DNA of 64,000 bases from an uncultured Eubacteriales bacterium (GTDB taxonomy: Bacteria > Bacillota > Clostridia > Peptostreptococcales > Anaerovoracaceae). The position numbers and the translations under genes were made by a program. The stretch is from contig CACYFZ010000009.1 in the NCBI GenBank assembly GCA_902773835.1, positions 1 through 64,000 of the forward strand, read 5' to 3'. Positions 8,418 through 16,749 of this stretch are shown piece by piece. The notes under the pieces are model-generated. The model worked only from the letters and a program-made list of their open reading frames with translations. It was not told the DNA's origin and made no database searches. Position 1 is the stretch's first letter; every line of letters begins with the position of its first letter.

Positions 8418-8891
8418 CTATCTTCTGGCCTTGAAGAAGTCCTTCAGCAATCTGCTGCACCCTTCTTCAAGTACGCCTTTTTTTATTTCTATTTTATGGT
8501 TGAGAGCATCGCTCCCCGCTATGTTGAAAAGCGAACCGCAGGCTCCTGTTTTGGGGTCTGACGCGCCGATTACAAGTCTGTCCAGCCTGGACAGTACCAT
8601 GGCGCCTGCGCACATGCTGCATGGCTCAAGCGTAACATACATCGTGCATCCAGAAAGCCACTTGGCTCCGAGCACAGCTTCCGCTTCTTCAATCGCCAGC
8701 ATCTCCGCATGGGCGGATGAGCGCATGTCGGTCTCAATTCTGTTATGGGCTCTGGCGATGACCTCTCCGTCCTTGACCACAACAGCTCCGACGGGAACTT
8801 CCCCGTCTTTTGACGCTGCTTCAGCCTCTTTCAGTGCCTCCAGCATAAAGCGTTCGTCATCATTTGCAATTGCAATCTCTTCAAAAGCCAT
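8418..8891 (-). CDS. tadA: tRNA-specific adenosine deaminase
   Basis: A 157-residue zinc deaminase that converts the wobble adenosine of tRNA-Arg(ACG) to inosine. The zinc and proton-shuttle motif HAE is at residues 61-63, and PCSMC supplies Cys91 and Cys94. The length is normal. It lies between cvpA and the Ig-like protein on the minus strand. Confidence 0.95.
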   Translation of the reverse strand: MAFEEIAIANDDERFMLEALKEAEAASKDGEVPVGAVVVKDGEVIARAHNRIETDMRSSAHAEMLAIEEAEAVLGAKWLSGCTMYVTLEPCSMCAGAMVLSRLDRLVIGASDPKTGACGSLFNIAGSDALNHKIEIKKGVLEEGCSRLLKDFFKARR

Positions 8892-8931
8892 AGCGCCGAT
8901 ATTCTACCACAACGAGTGCTTCCGATTCAAC

Positions 8932-8955
8932 AAAAAAGAGCCTTGCGGCCCTTCT
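8932..8955 (-). terminator. Terminator after cvpA
   Basis: The minus-strand stem AGGGCC/GGCTCT with a GCAA loop is followed by six T residues. Confidence 0.75.
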
Positions 8956-8966
8956 CTCTTTCGAAG

Positions 8967-9620
8967 TTATTTATATCCGATCACGTTTTTAAGCGCAACC
9001 AAGAGCGGATTCAGGTCGTATATCATTTTGGTCAGCTGTGAGTGCTGCAGAGCGCTTAACATTTCCGAGGATTTGTCAGGGGCGAAGAGCGCAGTGCCCG
9101 GGACCAAAGCCGCCACGAATATGCAGGCTACTATTACACCTTTTACTATTCCGAGGGCCAGTCCGAGAAGGCTGTCCGTCCCGCCTATAATCAGTGAGCG
9201 CTTTCTTCCTCTCTTAAGCAAAGCCCTTATAATAAACGCCGTAAACCAAACAGCGATTACTATGGCAACGAAAGCTATTACGCCCATCAGAGATTCCGTC
9301 GCCTTCTCCGCCGCAGCGGCTGCCGCCTTATTGGCTGCATCATCCGCAACACTTCCCAGAGCGCCGGGCAGAGTCTTGGACATATTATCCTGCTCCGGCC
9401 TCATGATAGTGAACACTCTTGTGTAAACAGTGTTTTTAAACGGCGTCTTCATTAGATAGTCTGAGAAGTCGCTCCCGTACATGACAGCAAGAATCAGGCC
9501 GCCCGCCAGTCCGAGCAGTCTGATGATGGTATCTCCCACGCCCCTCTTCATGCCTATCAAGGCAGAGATCAGAACTATGAGAATTACTATTCCGTCCAGC
9601 ATCCACCATTCGATTTTCAT
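8967..9620 (-). CDS. CvpA family membrane protein
   Basis: A 217-residue protein with an N-terminal DGIVILIVLISALIG helix, then GMKRG and two further hydrophobic segments at about 25-45 and 105-130, plus a fourth near 160-185. This order fits the CvpA family, named for colicin V production but with a poorly defined role in envelope integrity. An Ala-rich amphipathic stretch lies at about 83-105. It has its own terminator downstream. Confidence 0.85.
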   Translation of the reverse strand: MKIEWWMLDGIVILIVLISALIGMKRGVGDTIIRLLGLAGGLILAVMYGSDFSDYLMKTPFKNTVYTRVFTIMRPEQDNMSKTLPGALGSVADDAANKAAAAAAEKATESLMGVIAFVAIVIAVWFTAFIIRALLKRGRKRSLIIGGTDSLLGLALGIVKGVIVACIFVAALVPGTALFAPDKSSEMLSALQHSQLTKMIYDLNPLLVALKNVIGYK

Positions 9621-9661
9621 ACCTTCAATATTATACAGATAAGAGCCTTTTCTCTCAACGT

Positions 9662-9694
9662 AAAACCCGAGGCTATGAAGCCCCGGGCTTTTTT
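9662..9694. terminator. Terminator after gcvT::glyA
   Basis: The stem CCCGAGGCT/AGCCCCGGG (one G-T type pair) with an ATGA loop has T/A runs on both sides, so it may act in both directions. Confidence 0.75.
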
Positions 9695-9725
9695 CGTATT
9701 GTTCGGGTTCTCCGACGATCCCGCC

Positions 9726-12392
9726 TTAGAATCCGATCTTTCCTGCGAACTCTTCAAGTGCATCGAGGAATTCTTTGTCCTTGAAGCAGAACTTCATTTC
9801 CGTGTAGTCGGCTCTTAGCTTGCTTACATCTTCCGAGACGTCTTTGTTTCTCAGGATGCAGTCTGCCATAAGTGCGGCGAGCTTCTTGAACTCTGCCTCT
9901 CCGAATCCGAATCTGGTCATCTCACTGACACCCATTCTCAGAGCGCCGGATGCCGTGAATCCCTCTTCATCAGGAGTTGCCTGATAGTTAACAACAATAT
10001 TGTTGTTTTCAAGTCTCTCGGCAACTTCAGGACCTTCTCCGTAGCCTACGCTTACGAGCACCTGATGTGTCTCGGTGTAGTCGTTGGCAGGGTCTCCGCA
10101 GACGTTCAGTCCTTCAGCCTTGAGTGCCTTAGCGAAGCTCTTGGCGTTGTTGATAACAGCCTTCTGATACTCATCCTTAAACTCATTCATCTCGAGGGCT
10201 GCCATATAGAGTCCGAGCTGCGTTCCGAGATGATGGTTTGATACGCTGCCCGGGAACGCTCTTCTCTCAACAGTCTCCCAGAGTCCGTACTTGAGGTCAT
10301 CCTCATCGTAGTTCATGGCTACGAGACCCCTCTGAGGTCCGAAGAAGGTCTTATGTGTGGAACCTGTTACGATCTCGGCACCTTCTTCGAACGGCTTCTG
10401 GAAGTAGTCACCTGCGATACCCAGAACGTGAGCCATATCGTACATAATGGTTGTGTCGAGGCCCATATCATCTACATATTTTCTGATCTCAGCCACAGGC
10501 TCTTTATGAATTACCATCGACTTACCGAAGATGATGAATTCAGGTTTGTACTCGTCGATTACCTTCTTGGTCTCTTCAACGTCAATCTTGAAGATATTGT
10601 CCTTAAGGACAGGGAAGTTGACGATTGCGCTTCTCTCTGTCTTAGGGTCAATTGCTACGTAATCGTGCAGAGCTCCCATCGGCTGCGCGGAAAGATGTCC
10701 GCCCTTGATGATGTGGTTGTTCAGAATGTATCCGAGTCTCAGCGGAGTCTGCTTTCTGTTCAGTCTGTTCTTCCAGTCCATCAGAGCTGAGAATGCGCAG
10801 ACGTTGGACATCTGTCCGGAGATTACTCTGGTCTCAACTTCAGTACATCCGAAGTATTTCTTCAGCTCATCCACACCGCGCTGCTCAACCTCATCAATGA
10901 ATTTCGTTCCCTGATAATAGAAGATGTCCTTATCGTAGAAGGATTTAACCTTCTTATGCTCTGCGTAACGAGCACTAGGGTCTGAAGCGGACAGCATCTG
11001 AACTGCCTTACTCGGCGTGTTCTCAGACGGAATCAGGTTGATGCACTTCTTCTGTCTCCAAAGGTGATTATCTTCTGCCTTCTTAATGAGATTGAGTGCC
11101 TTCGTGGCTCTAGGCTCGTCGCCTATCTCCATCTCGCTGATCTCAGTTCCGTAAATCATCGGACGCGCATAAGGAGGTGCCATTGTATCGAGATGTTTGT
11201 CCACGATAACGGCTTTTACTCTCTTACCTCTTACATCTACCTCAACCTCATCATCCGGAAGTAGGTCGCAGTCGATGTAGCAAAGACCGATGGATCTCTT
11301 AACAACTTCATCCGTGATTACGCTCTCAAGGCCTTCTCCCTCTGCTTTATAGTAAGGAACCATTGTTCCGGATGTAGTGAATCCGACGAGCTTTCCGTCC
11401 TTGTATACGTCCATGCCTTTACGAAGTACGCCTCTGTCTGTCAGAGCGATAGGCATAACTCGTCTAGGGAGAACATCACTCATGCTGTAGTCTCTGTTCT
11501 GAACCTTGTCGAATGCTTCTTTCTGCTTGGCAAGTGCCTCGCGGCCGATGTAGTCTCCCTTTCTGTCCGAGAAGGATACGGCAAATTTAGCAAGGGAAAC
11601 CGCAAAAATCGGCATTGCGATATCGTCAGGTCCCGGTTCATCGCCAGGCTCATAGTACATCTCATGTCCGTATAGAGGCATGCCTGCTTCAAGTCTCAGA
11701 GTGTCACGAGCTCCGAGTCCTGCAGGTTTGGCTCCCAGCTCTTCCATTCTCTTCCAAAACCACTCAGCGTCTCCTGATTTAACGAATACTTCGTATCCGA
11801 GAGGCTCGCCTGTGTATCCTGTCTTGGCCACGTAAGCTTCGTGTCCTTCGAGATCGAGATGATTAAGCGCGTTCTTCTCAGGCTCTGTTACGGCAGCGCC
11901 GCCCGCAAGCTTTGTCATGAGCTCTTTACTCTTAGGGCCCTGTACAGCTATGGAAGCCCATTCGCCTGTAATATTTGTGAGCGTGCAGTTGAATTTCTTA
12001 ATCTCTTTATTAAGATGCTCTAAGTCTTTCTCGGTGTTGCCCGCATTTACGATCAGCAGGTACCGATCTTCCGAGAAACGATAGAGATAAGCATCGTCGA
12101 TTGCCTCTCCCTTTTCGTTAGGGATGATACAATACTGAGCTTTTCCGACAATAAGTGATTCAACGTTGCTTGTCAGTACGTGCTGCAGGAATTTAACCAT
12201 GTCCGGTCCTTCAACGATGAGTCTTCCCATGTGGGATACATCGAAGATGGAGCAGAAATGTCTGGTATAGAGGTGCTCTGAAATGATGCCTTCGGGATAC
12301 TGGATAGGCATTTCCCATCCGCCGAAGTCCACCATAGTGGCGCCCTCTGCGACGTGAACGTCGTAAAGTTGTGTGCGTTTTAGCTCTGCCAT
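9726..12392 (-). CDS. gcvT-glyA: Fusion of glycine-cleavage T-protein and serine hydroxymethyltransferase
   Basis: An 888-residue cytoplasmic fusion. Residues 1 to about 420 are GcvT (aminomethyltransferase): FGGWEMPIQY near 23-32, DVSHMG at 51-56, and the folate-binding region with RDTLRLEAG at 229-237. It releases NH3 from the lipoyl arm of GcvH and makes methylene-THF. Residues about 428-888 are a divergent PLP-dependent SHMT with LIPSEN near 453-458, DMAH at 652-655 and the PLP lysine Lys681 in GSTHK. SHMT interconverts serine and glycine with methylene-THF, so the fusion joins two enzymes sharing both glycine and the C1 folate. GcvT carries an extra segment around 246-275. A strong AAGGAG precedes the ATG. 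The frame is open throughout, so this is a real fusion and not two genes. Confidence 0.93.
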   Translation of the reverse strand: MAELKRTQLYDVHVAEGATMVDFGGWEMPIQYPEGIISEHLYTRHFCSIFDVSHMGRLIVEGPDMVKFLQHVLTSNVESLIVGKAQYCIIPNEKGEAIDDAYLYRFSEDRYLLIVNAGNTEKDLEHLNKEIKKFNCTLTNITGEWASIAVQGPKSKELMTKLAGGAAVTEPEKNALNHLDLEGHEAYVAKTGYTGEPLGYEVFVKSGDAEWFWKRMEELGAKPAGLGARDTLRLEAGMPLYGHEMYYEPGDEPGPDDIAMPIFAVSLAKFAVSFSDRKGDYIGREALAKQKEAFDKVQNRDYSMSDVLPRRVMPIALTDRGVLRKGMDVYKDGKLVGFTTSGTMVPYYKAEGEGLESVITDEVVKRSIGLCYIDCDLLPDDEVEVDVRGKRVKAVIVDKHLDTMAPPYARPMIYGTEISEMEIGDEPRATKALNLIKKAEDNHLWRQKKCINLIPSENTPSKAVQMLSASDPSARYAEHKKVKSFYDKDIFYYQGTKFIDEVEQRGVDELKKYFGCTEVETRVISGQMSNVCAFSALMDWKNRLNRKQTPLRLGYILNNHIIKGGHLSAQPMGALHDYVAIDPKTERSAIVNFPVLKDNIFKIDVEETKKVIDEYKPEFIIFGKSMVIHKEPVAEIRKYVDDMGLDTTIMYDMAHVLGIAGDYFQKPFEEGAEIVTGSTHKTFFGPQRGLVAMNYDEDDLKYGLWETVERRAFPGSVSNHHLGTQLGLYMAALEMNEFKDEYQKAVINNAKSFAKALKAEGLNVCGDPANDYTETHQVLVSVGYGEGPEVAERLENNNIVVNYQATPDEEGFTASGALRMGVSEMTRFGFGEAEFKKLAALMADCILRNKDVSEDVSKLRADYTEMKFCFKDKEFLDALEEFAGKIGF

Positions 12393-12431
12393 ATCAACTT
12401 CCTTTCTCCTTACAAATTAAAAAAGGCGGAA

Positions 12432-12560
12432 TCAGCCGATAACAAAATAAGACACAGCAGGCCCCATGCCCACCATGTCTATATTATTATCTGAGAAATC
12501 ACGGCCAGTATCTTTCATAAACACTTTACCCACCGATACAATTCCACCTATTGTTAACAT
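12432..12560 (-). CDS. Possible 42-residue leader ORF upstream of gcvT::glyA
   Basis: An ATG lying four bases after the -10 box opens a 42-codon frame (beginning MLTIGGIVSVGKVF) that ends 39 bases before gcvT::glyA. It has no Shine-Dalgarno and would need leaderless initiation. It matches no family known to me. It could be a regulatory leader peptide or chance; otherwise this stretch is a leader of about 165 bases with no riboswitch consensus that I can recognise. Confidence 0.25.
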   Translation of the reverse strand: MLTIGGIVSVGKVFMKDTGRDFSDNNIDMVGMGPAVSYFVIG

Positions 12561-12564
12561 ATAA

Positions 12565-12594
12565 AGTATAACACCCGGCGCCGATTTCGGTCAA
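12565..12594 (-). promoter_or_regulatory. Promoter of gcvT::glyA
   Basis: TTGACC (12589-12594), 18 bases, TATACT (12565-12570) on the minus strand. The -35 box almost touches the thyA terminator-like stem, which is placed on the other side of it. Confidence 0.7.
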
Positions 12595-12596
12595 CG

Positions 12597-12617
12597 AAAA
12601 AGGGGCTTGCGCCCCTT
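12597..12617 (-). terminator. Terminator after thyA
   Basis: The minus-strand stem AAGGGGC-GCAA-GCCCCTT runs into T residues directly after the thyA stop. The gcvT::glyA promoter follows at once. Confidence 0.8.
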
Positions 12618-12634
12618 GATTTCGTATAGCTTTT

Positions 12635-13483
12635 TTATATCCCGAGTTCAAATTTCAACTGAGGCTGCATCGGTTCATAGTCGACTATTTCAAAGTCCTC
12701 AAGTGTTATATCCGTAAAGTCGCAACCCGCCTCTTTGTTAAGCAGTAATTTCGGAGCAGCAACGCTTCCTGAAGCTTCATCCTCCTTGGCGCGCCGCAGC
12801 ATCTCCTCAGCATTTTCCATATGGCGATCGTAAATCTGCTCATTAGCCACAAAGTGAGTGAAAACACCCTCTTTCAGCCCGCAAACTCTGGCAATCATCA
12901 TCAGAAGTGATGCATACTGGATCTCGTTAATACCGCCCGCACCGGACGCAGTAAGCATATCTCCCGAACGCTGAACGAGAACCATGTCCAGATACTCACC
13001 GCGAACATTCCAAATTGTCAGAAATGCGCACGGAGGAAGCCCCTCTGTTTCTCTGAGATCAGTCTCCTGCCAAAGCGATACGATTTTACGACGTCCGTAA
13101 GGGTCTTTCTTTATGTCTTCAATGAGATTGTTCATGAGATCGTAACGCTTTACCGTCGCTCCGTATCTCTGGCCGATAGTTCCGTCGCCTATATCCCACG
13201 GGTCCCACCATGTAACCCCCATGTCCCGCATTTCCGAAAGAACATTCGTGGACTTCTGATAAATCGTAAATATCTCACGGATGCCCGTCTTCCAAGCCTG
13301 ACGTCTGAGAGTGCAGATAGGAAACTCCCCCTTGGAAAGATCGTACTTTCTCATCACATGATTGACGCTTATTGTGTGCGCCGGAGTTCCGTCCTCATAC
13401 TTCGGGCGAGGATTCTCATCCTTATATCCGTTGTCTAATATATTGTGAATGTCTTCTACCAGGTATTTATCAGCCTTTGTCAT
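12635..13483 (-). CDS. thyA: Thymidylate synthase, divergent ThyA type
   Basis: A 282-residue enzyme that methylates dUMP to dTMP with methylene-THF. The nucleophile is Cys152 in LPPCAF, followed by the dUMP-phosphate motif QRSGD at 171-175, and Asn186 probably aligns with the pyrimidine-binding Asn. The canonical stretch after this Asp, LGxPFN, is replaced by MLTASGAGGIN, and Ala153 stands where His is usual after the catalytic Cys. These changes suggest an uncommon ThyA subgroup; a hydroxymethylating relative cannot be excluded by eye. Its place beside folC, folT and gcvT::glyA fits folate use. Confidence 0.85.
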   Translation of the reverse strand: MTKADKYLVEDIHNILDNGYKDENPRPKYEDGTPAHTISVNHVMRKYDLSKGEFPICTLRRQAWKTGIREIFTIYQKSTNVLSEMRDMGVTWWDPWDIGDGTIGQRYGATVKRYDLMNNLIEDIKKDPYGRRKIVSLWQETDLRETEGLPPCAFLTIWNVRGEYLDMVLVQRSGDMLTASGAGGINEIQYASLLMMIARVCGLKEGVFTHFVANEQIYDRHMENAEEMLRRAKEDEASGSVAAPKLLLNKEAGCDFTDITLEDFEIVDYEPMQPQLKFELGI

Positions 13484-13577
13484 CTCTCACCTCTCCTCCG
13501 TAATATCATTTTTCATGCTTCTTTTGCAGAATCGTGTGCGCATTATGTTGAATAGCGCGTATGTTTTGCAATGTGTT

Positions 13578-15401
13578 TTAGCGGAACAATCTATATAACT
13601 TTAGCTCCGTTGCAACTGCGTCTACCGGCTGATCATGTTCTTCGATCGGTAGTTTTTCGCTTTTCTGGACTTCATATGCGGCTGCTATTACTTTTGCGTT
13701 CTTACACCTCGGAACATAGCAATCATAGAACGCACCTCCCATGCCGAGTCTGTTAAGATACTCGTCGAACGATGTGCATGGAGCCACGATGAGATCTATT
13801 TCTTCCGGGTCTACGACAGTGCCCTTCTCCAAAACAGGTTCCACTATTCCGCAGAATCCGCAGTCATCCCATGCGTCTTCCCCCTCTCCCGGCTCAATCA
13901 CATCCATAATGGCAGTATCCACACGCTTCGGATATACCGCTCTCTTTCCGTCTGCAGCAGCCCTTTCTTCGAGCTTATCGAGTTTTACCTCTCCGTATAT
14001 GCACTTGTACATGAATATAGTATGTGCAATTTTATACTCTTCCGTCTCCGCTATTCTGTCGCAAATCACTTCCGAAAAGGCAATTCTGTCAGCTTCCGCA
14101 AGTCCTTCTCTGGCCGCAATCTTGGCAACCCTAATCCTTTTCTTCAGAAGATTTCTGTATGCCCTCCTTACATCCCCGGCCATATACAGCGATCCGAACG
14201 CAAGAGCACTTTCCCTGTTTACAAAGCATCTCTCGACCGCCTCTTCTGCGGAGCTGAACGCCTCAGCCTCTACACCCTTTGACCTTATTATCTCTGCTAA
14301 ATCTTCCGCGTAAATCGCCCTGTTGCTGTCAGGTGTCAGGCAGTAGCATTTGCTTGCATAAGGCAGCAATATGTCCAGTGCATTTTCGTAATCTTTGTCT
14401 CTGAGCATACCGATGACGAACGTCAATTTCATATCCGGCATGTATCTGTCCAATGATTCGGCAATTGCGGCAGCGCACTGAGAGTTGTGCCCTCCGTCAA
14501 GTATAAACGCCGGGTTGGCTCCGAGGAGTTCGAATCTGGCGGGCCACTTAACGGACGCCATTCCGTTCATAATATCTTCTTCACTTATCTTCCATCCTTT
14601 TTTCTGAAGAATCTCTATGACAGTGAGCGCCAGCGCTGCATTTCTCATCTGATAATCTCCGAGGAGGGATAGCTTTATCTTCTTCCCATCCCAGGCGAAT
14701 GTCTGTCCGCTTATCTTTGTATCCAAAGGCTCCATGCGCTTGAAGTCAGCTATGGTCAGCTCACAGCCTCTCTCGGCGCATATTTCCGAAACGACATCCG
14801 TTACTTCGGCTACGTTCGGATAAAGGACCACCGGCGATCCGCTCTTTATTATGCCGGACTTTGTCCTCGTGATTTCCTCAAGTGTCGTTCCGAGGTAATC
14901 TGTATGGTCAAATCCGATATTTGTCAGCACGGATACTTCCGGCGCCTTGATAATATTAGTGGCATCGAACTCCCCTCCGAGGCCGACTTCAAGGACAACG
15001 ATGTTGCATTTCATCTCACTGAAATAAATCATGCCTATGGCAGTGACGATTTCAAAGTGGCTCGGCTCATCTTCCATTGTATCTGCTGCCGCCTTTACTT
15101 TCTCTGTAATTCGACAGAGATCAGTTTCGGAAATCTTCTTTCCGCCGACTCTGATCCTTTCCCTGAATTCTTCCAGATACGGCGACGGAAAGAGTCCGGT
15201 TTTATACCCGGCATTACGCAGGACGGACTCTATCATGGCAGATGTGGAGCCTTTGCCGTTGGTTCCGCCTATATGGACAAACTTGAGCTTATCCTGCGGA
15301 TCACCCAGCATATGAAGAAGCTCGCGCGTCCTAGACAGCCCGAGCTTCCATTGATTGAGTCTTACTGAATTGATATAGTCCAGAGTTTCTTTGTAAGTCA
15401 T
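13578..15401 (-). CDS. folC: Fusion of folylpolyglutamate synthase and 5-formyl-THF cyclo-ligase
   Basis: A 607-residue fusion. Residues 1 to about 415 are FolC: P-loop GTNGKGS at 46-52, GFDHTDYLG near 168-176 and the ligase C-domain with LDGGHN. It adds glutamates to folates and retains them in the cell. Residues about 420-607 are a 5-formyltetrahydrofolate cyclo-ligase (MTHFS/YgfA) with the substrate motif NRLGMGGAFYD at about 550-560, where GGGYYD is commoner. That enzyme returns 5-formyl-THF, a by-product of SHMT, to methenyl-THF using ATP. The frame is continuous across the join. The stop codon of folT (TAG) directly abuts its ATG, so the two are translationally coupled. Confidence 0.92.
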   Translation of the reverse strand: MTYKETLDYINSVRLNQWKLGLSRTRELLHMLGDPQDKLKFVHIGGTNGKGSTSAMIESVLRNAGYKTGLFPSPYLEEFRERIRVGGKKISETDLCRITEKVKAAADTMEDEPSHFEIVTAIGMIYFSEMKCNIVVLEVGLGGEFDATNIIKAPEVSVLTNIGFDHTDYLGTTLEEITRTKSGIIKSGSPVVLYPNVAEVTDVVSEICAERGCELTIADFKRMEPLDTKISGQTFAWDGKKIKLSLLGDYQMRNAALALTVIEILQKKGWKISEEDIMNGMASVKWPARFELLGANPAFILDGGHNSQCAAAIAESLDRYMPDMKLTFVIGMLRDKDYENALDILLPYASKCYCLTPDSNRAIYAEDLAEIIRSKGVEAEAFSSAEEAVERCFVNRESALAFGSLYMAGDVRRAYRNLLKKRIRVAKIAAREGLAEADRIAFSEVICDRIAETEEYKIAHTIFMYKCIYGEVKLDKLEERAAADGKRAVYPKRVDTAIMDVIEPGEGEDAWDDCGFCGIVEPVLEKGTVVDPEEIDLIVAPCTSFDEYLNRLGMGGAFYDCYVPRCKNAKVIAAAYEVQKSEKLPIEEHDQPVDAVATELKLYRLFR

Positions 15402-15962
15402 CTACTCTTTCTCCGCTTTTCTTCCGCCGAGTCCGTTGCCCGTATACTTTGCGAGGGCCTTCAGCACCGGCTGAGAGATGGCGCCGAGCACTATGCCTTT
15501 GGCAAGTGCCGTGCCGAATCTTATAAGAAGCATGCCCGCTACGATTCCAGGATAATAGTATCCGTATATCTTTGAGTCTGCATAGATGGCACCGCTGTTC
15601 AGCGCCCATATGATGAGCTCGCAGACTATGAAGATGATTATCAATTCTTTTCTGTTGTTGTTGAAGTTAGCACGCTTTGCATAAAGCCCTGCTGCCAAGC
15701 CCGCTGCGACAAACGGAATAATCCAGAGTACCGTTGTGGCGGTTATGCCGTAGCTCAGAAGCTGATACAGGAATATTCCCACGACTGCGACTATCATGCC
15801 GTCAACGGGTCCGTACATCAAAGCTGCGAATATCACCGGAAAATCTTCAAGCGATATCTTCATTATATTGCCTATCCTTACGGACATGAATCCGAGTGCC
15901 ACGGCCATGGCAGCCAGCATCGCGTCCGTAACAAGTTGCTGAGTTCTATTTCTTGTACGCAT
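15402..15962 (-). CDS. folT: Folate ECF transporter substrate-binding membrane subunit
   Basis: A 186-residue membrane protein with about six hydrophobic segments. The pattern ISLEDFPVIFAALMYGPVDG at about 36-55 is characteristic of ECF-transporter S components for folate. It captures folate and hands it to the shared EcfAA'T module, which is not in this window. The start overlaps the end of the FNT channel gene by 17 bases and its stop touches folC, so it sits in an operon devoted to folate. Specificity for folate rests mainly on this context. Confidence 0.85.
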   Translation of the reverse strand: MRTRNRTQQLVTDAMLAAMAVALGFMSVRIGNIMKISLEDFPVIFAALMYGPVDGMIVAVVGIFLYQLLSYGITATTVLWIIPFVAAGLAAGLYAKRANFNNNRKELIIIFIVCELIIWALNSGAIYADSKIYGYYYPGIVAGMLLIRFGTALAKGIVLGAISQPVLKALAKYTGNGLGGRKAEKE

Positions 15963-16710
15963 AATAATATGCTCCCGGCACTATCAGTGCCCCTCCTATC
16001 AGATTTCCTATGGTGACCGGCAGCAAGTTATTGATGATAAATGCTCCCCAGCCCACCTCTGCTCCGAGGAAAATACCCATAGGGATGTATGTCATATTGG
16101 CAATGCTGTGCTCAAAACCCGCGAATACGAAGAGCATAATCGGGAACCAAATGGCGAATATCTTTCCGATGAGTTCCTTGGCGCCCGCCTGCATCCAGCA
16201 CGCGAGGACTACGAGCATATTACAGAGAATGCCTCTGATAATTGCCGCATCAAAAGGCATATTGCTTTTGGCTGTTGCTATAGCTACCGCTCTTTCGGCA
16301 AATGCATCTATCAAAAGTCCGCTCTTCGCAAAGAGAGCGGCAACCAGGACAGAGCCTATAAGATTTCCTATGTATACGACGCCCCAGTTCTTTAGCATCT
16401 GAGCTGCCGTTATCTTCTTATCCATAAGAGCCAATGTCATGAGGTTGTTACCGGTAAAGAGTTCTGCTCCGCAGAGTATTACCATCATGAGTCCTACCGG
16501 AAAGAGCGATGCTCCGATAAGCTTCCCGATTACGGCCTGGTATGCGTCCGTGATTCCTGAAGTCGCAAGTACGAAAACAAAAGAACCGAAGCCGATAAAT
16601 GCTCCCGCCATAATTCCCAGCACCAACATCTTTCCGATTTTAAGATTGGCCTTATTTACTCCGTTATTAATCCAAATATCCGTGATTTCTTTAGGTGTGT
16701 TAACTCCCAT
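15946..16710 (-). CDS. Formate/nitrite (FNT) family channel, probable formate exporter
   Basis: A 254-residue integral membrane protein with about six helices. The FNT hallmarks are visible: GAFIGFGSFVFVLATSG near 36-52, GAELFTGNNLM near 81-91, an AGFEHSIANM segment near 197-206 and a final GNLIGGAL helix. FNT pentamers carry formate, nitrite or hydrosulfide. Placement between fchA and folT, downstream of fhs, argues for formate. It is 39 bases after fchA and overlaps folT by 17 bases. Confidence 0.92.
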   Translation of the reverse strand: MGVNTPKEITDIWINNGVNKANLKIGKMLVLGIMAGAFIGFGSFVFVLATSGITDAYQAVIGKLIGASLFPVGLMMVILCGAELFTGNNLMTLALMDKKITAAQMLKNWGVVYIGNLIGSVLVAALFAKSGLLIDAFAERAVAIATAKSNMPFDAAIIRGILCNMLVVLACWMQAGAKELIGKIFAIWFPIMLFVFAGFEHSIANMTYIPMGIFLGAEVGWGAFIINNLLPVTIGNLIGGALIVPGAYYYAYKK

Positions 16711-16749
16711 AAAAACCCTTCCATTATTAGTTCTAAGTATAGAAATTAT

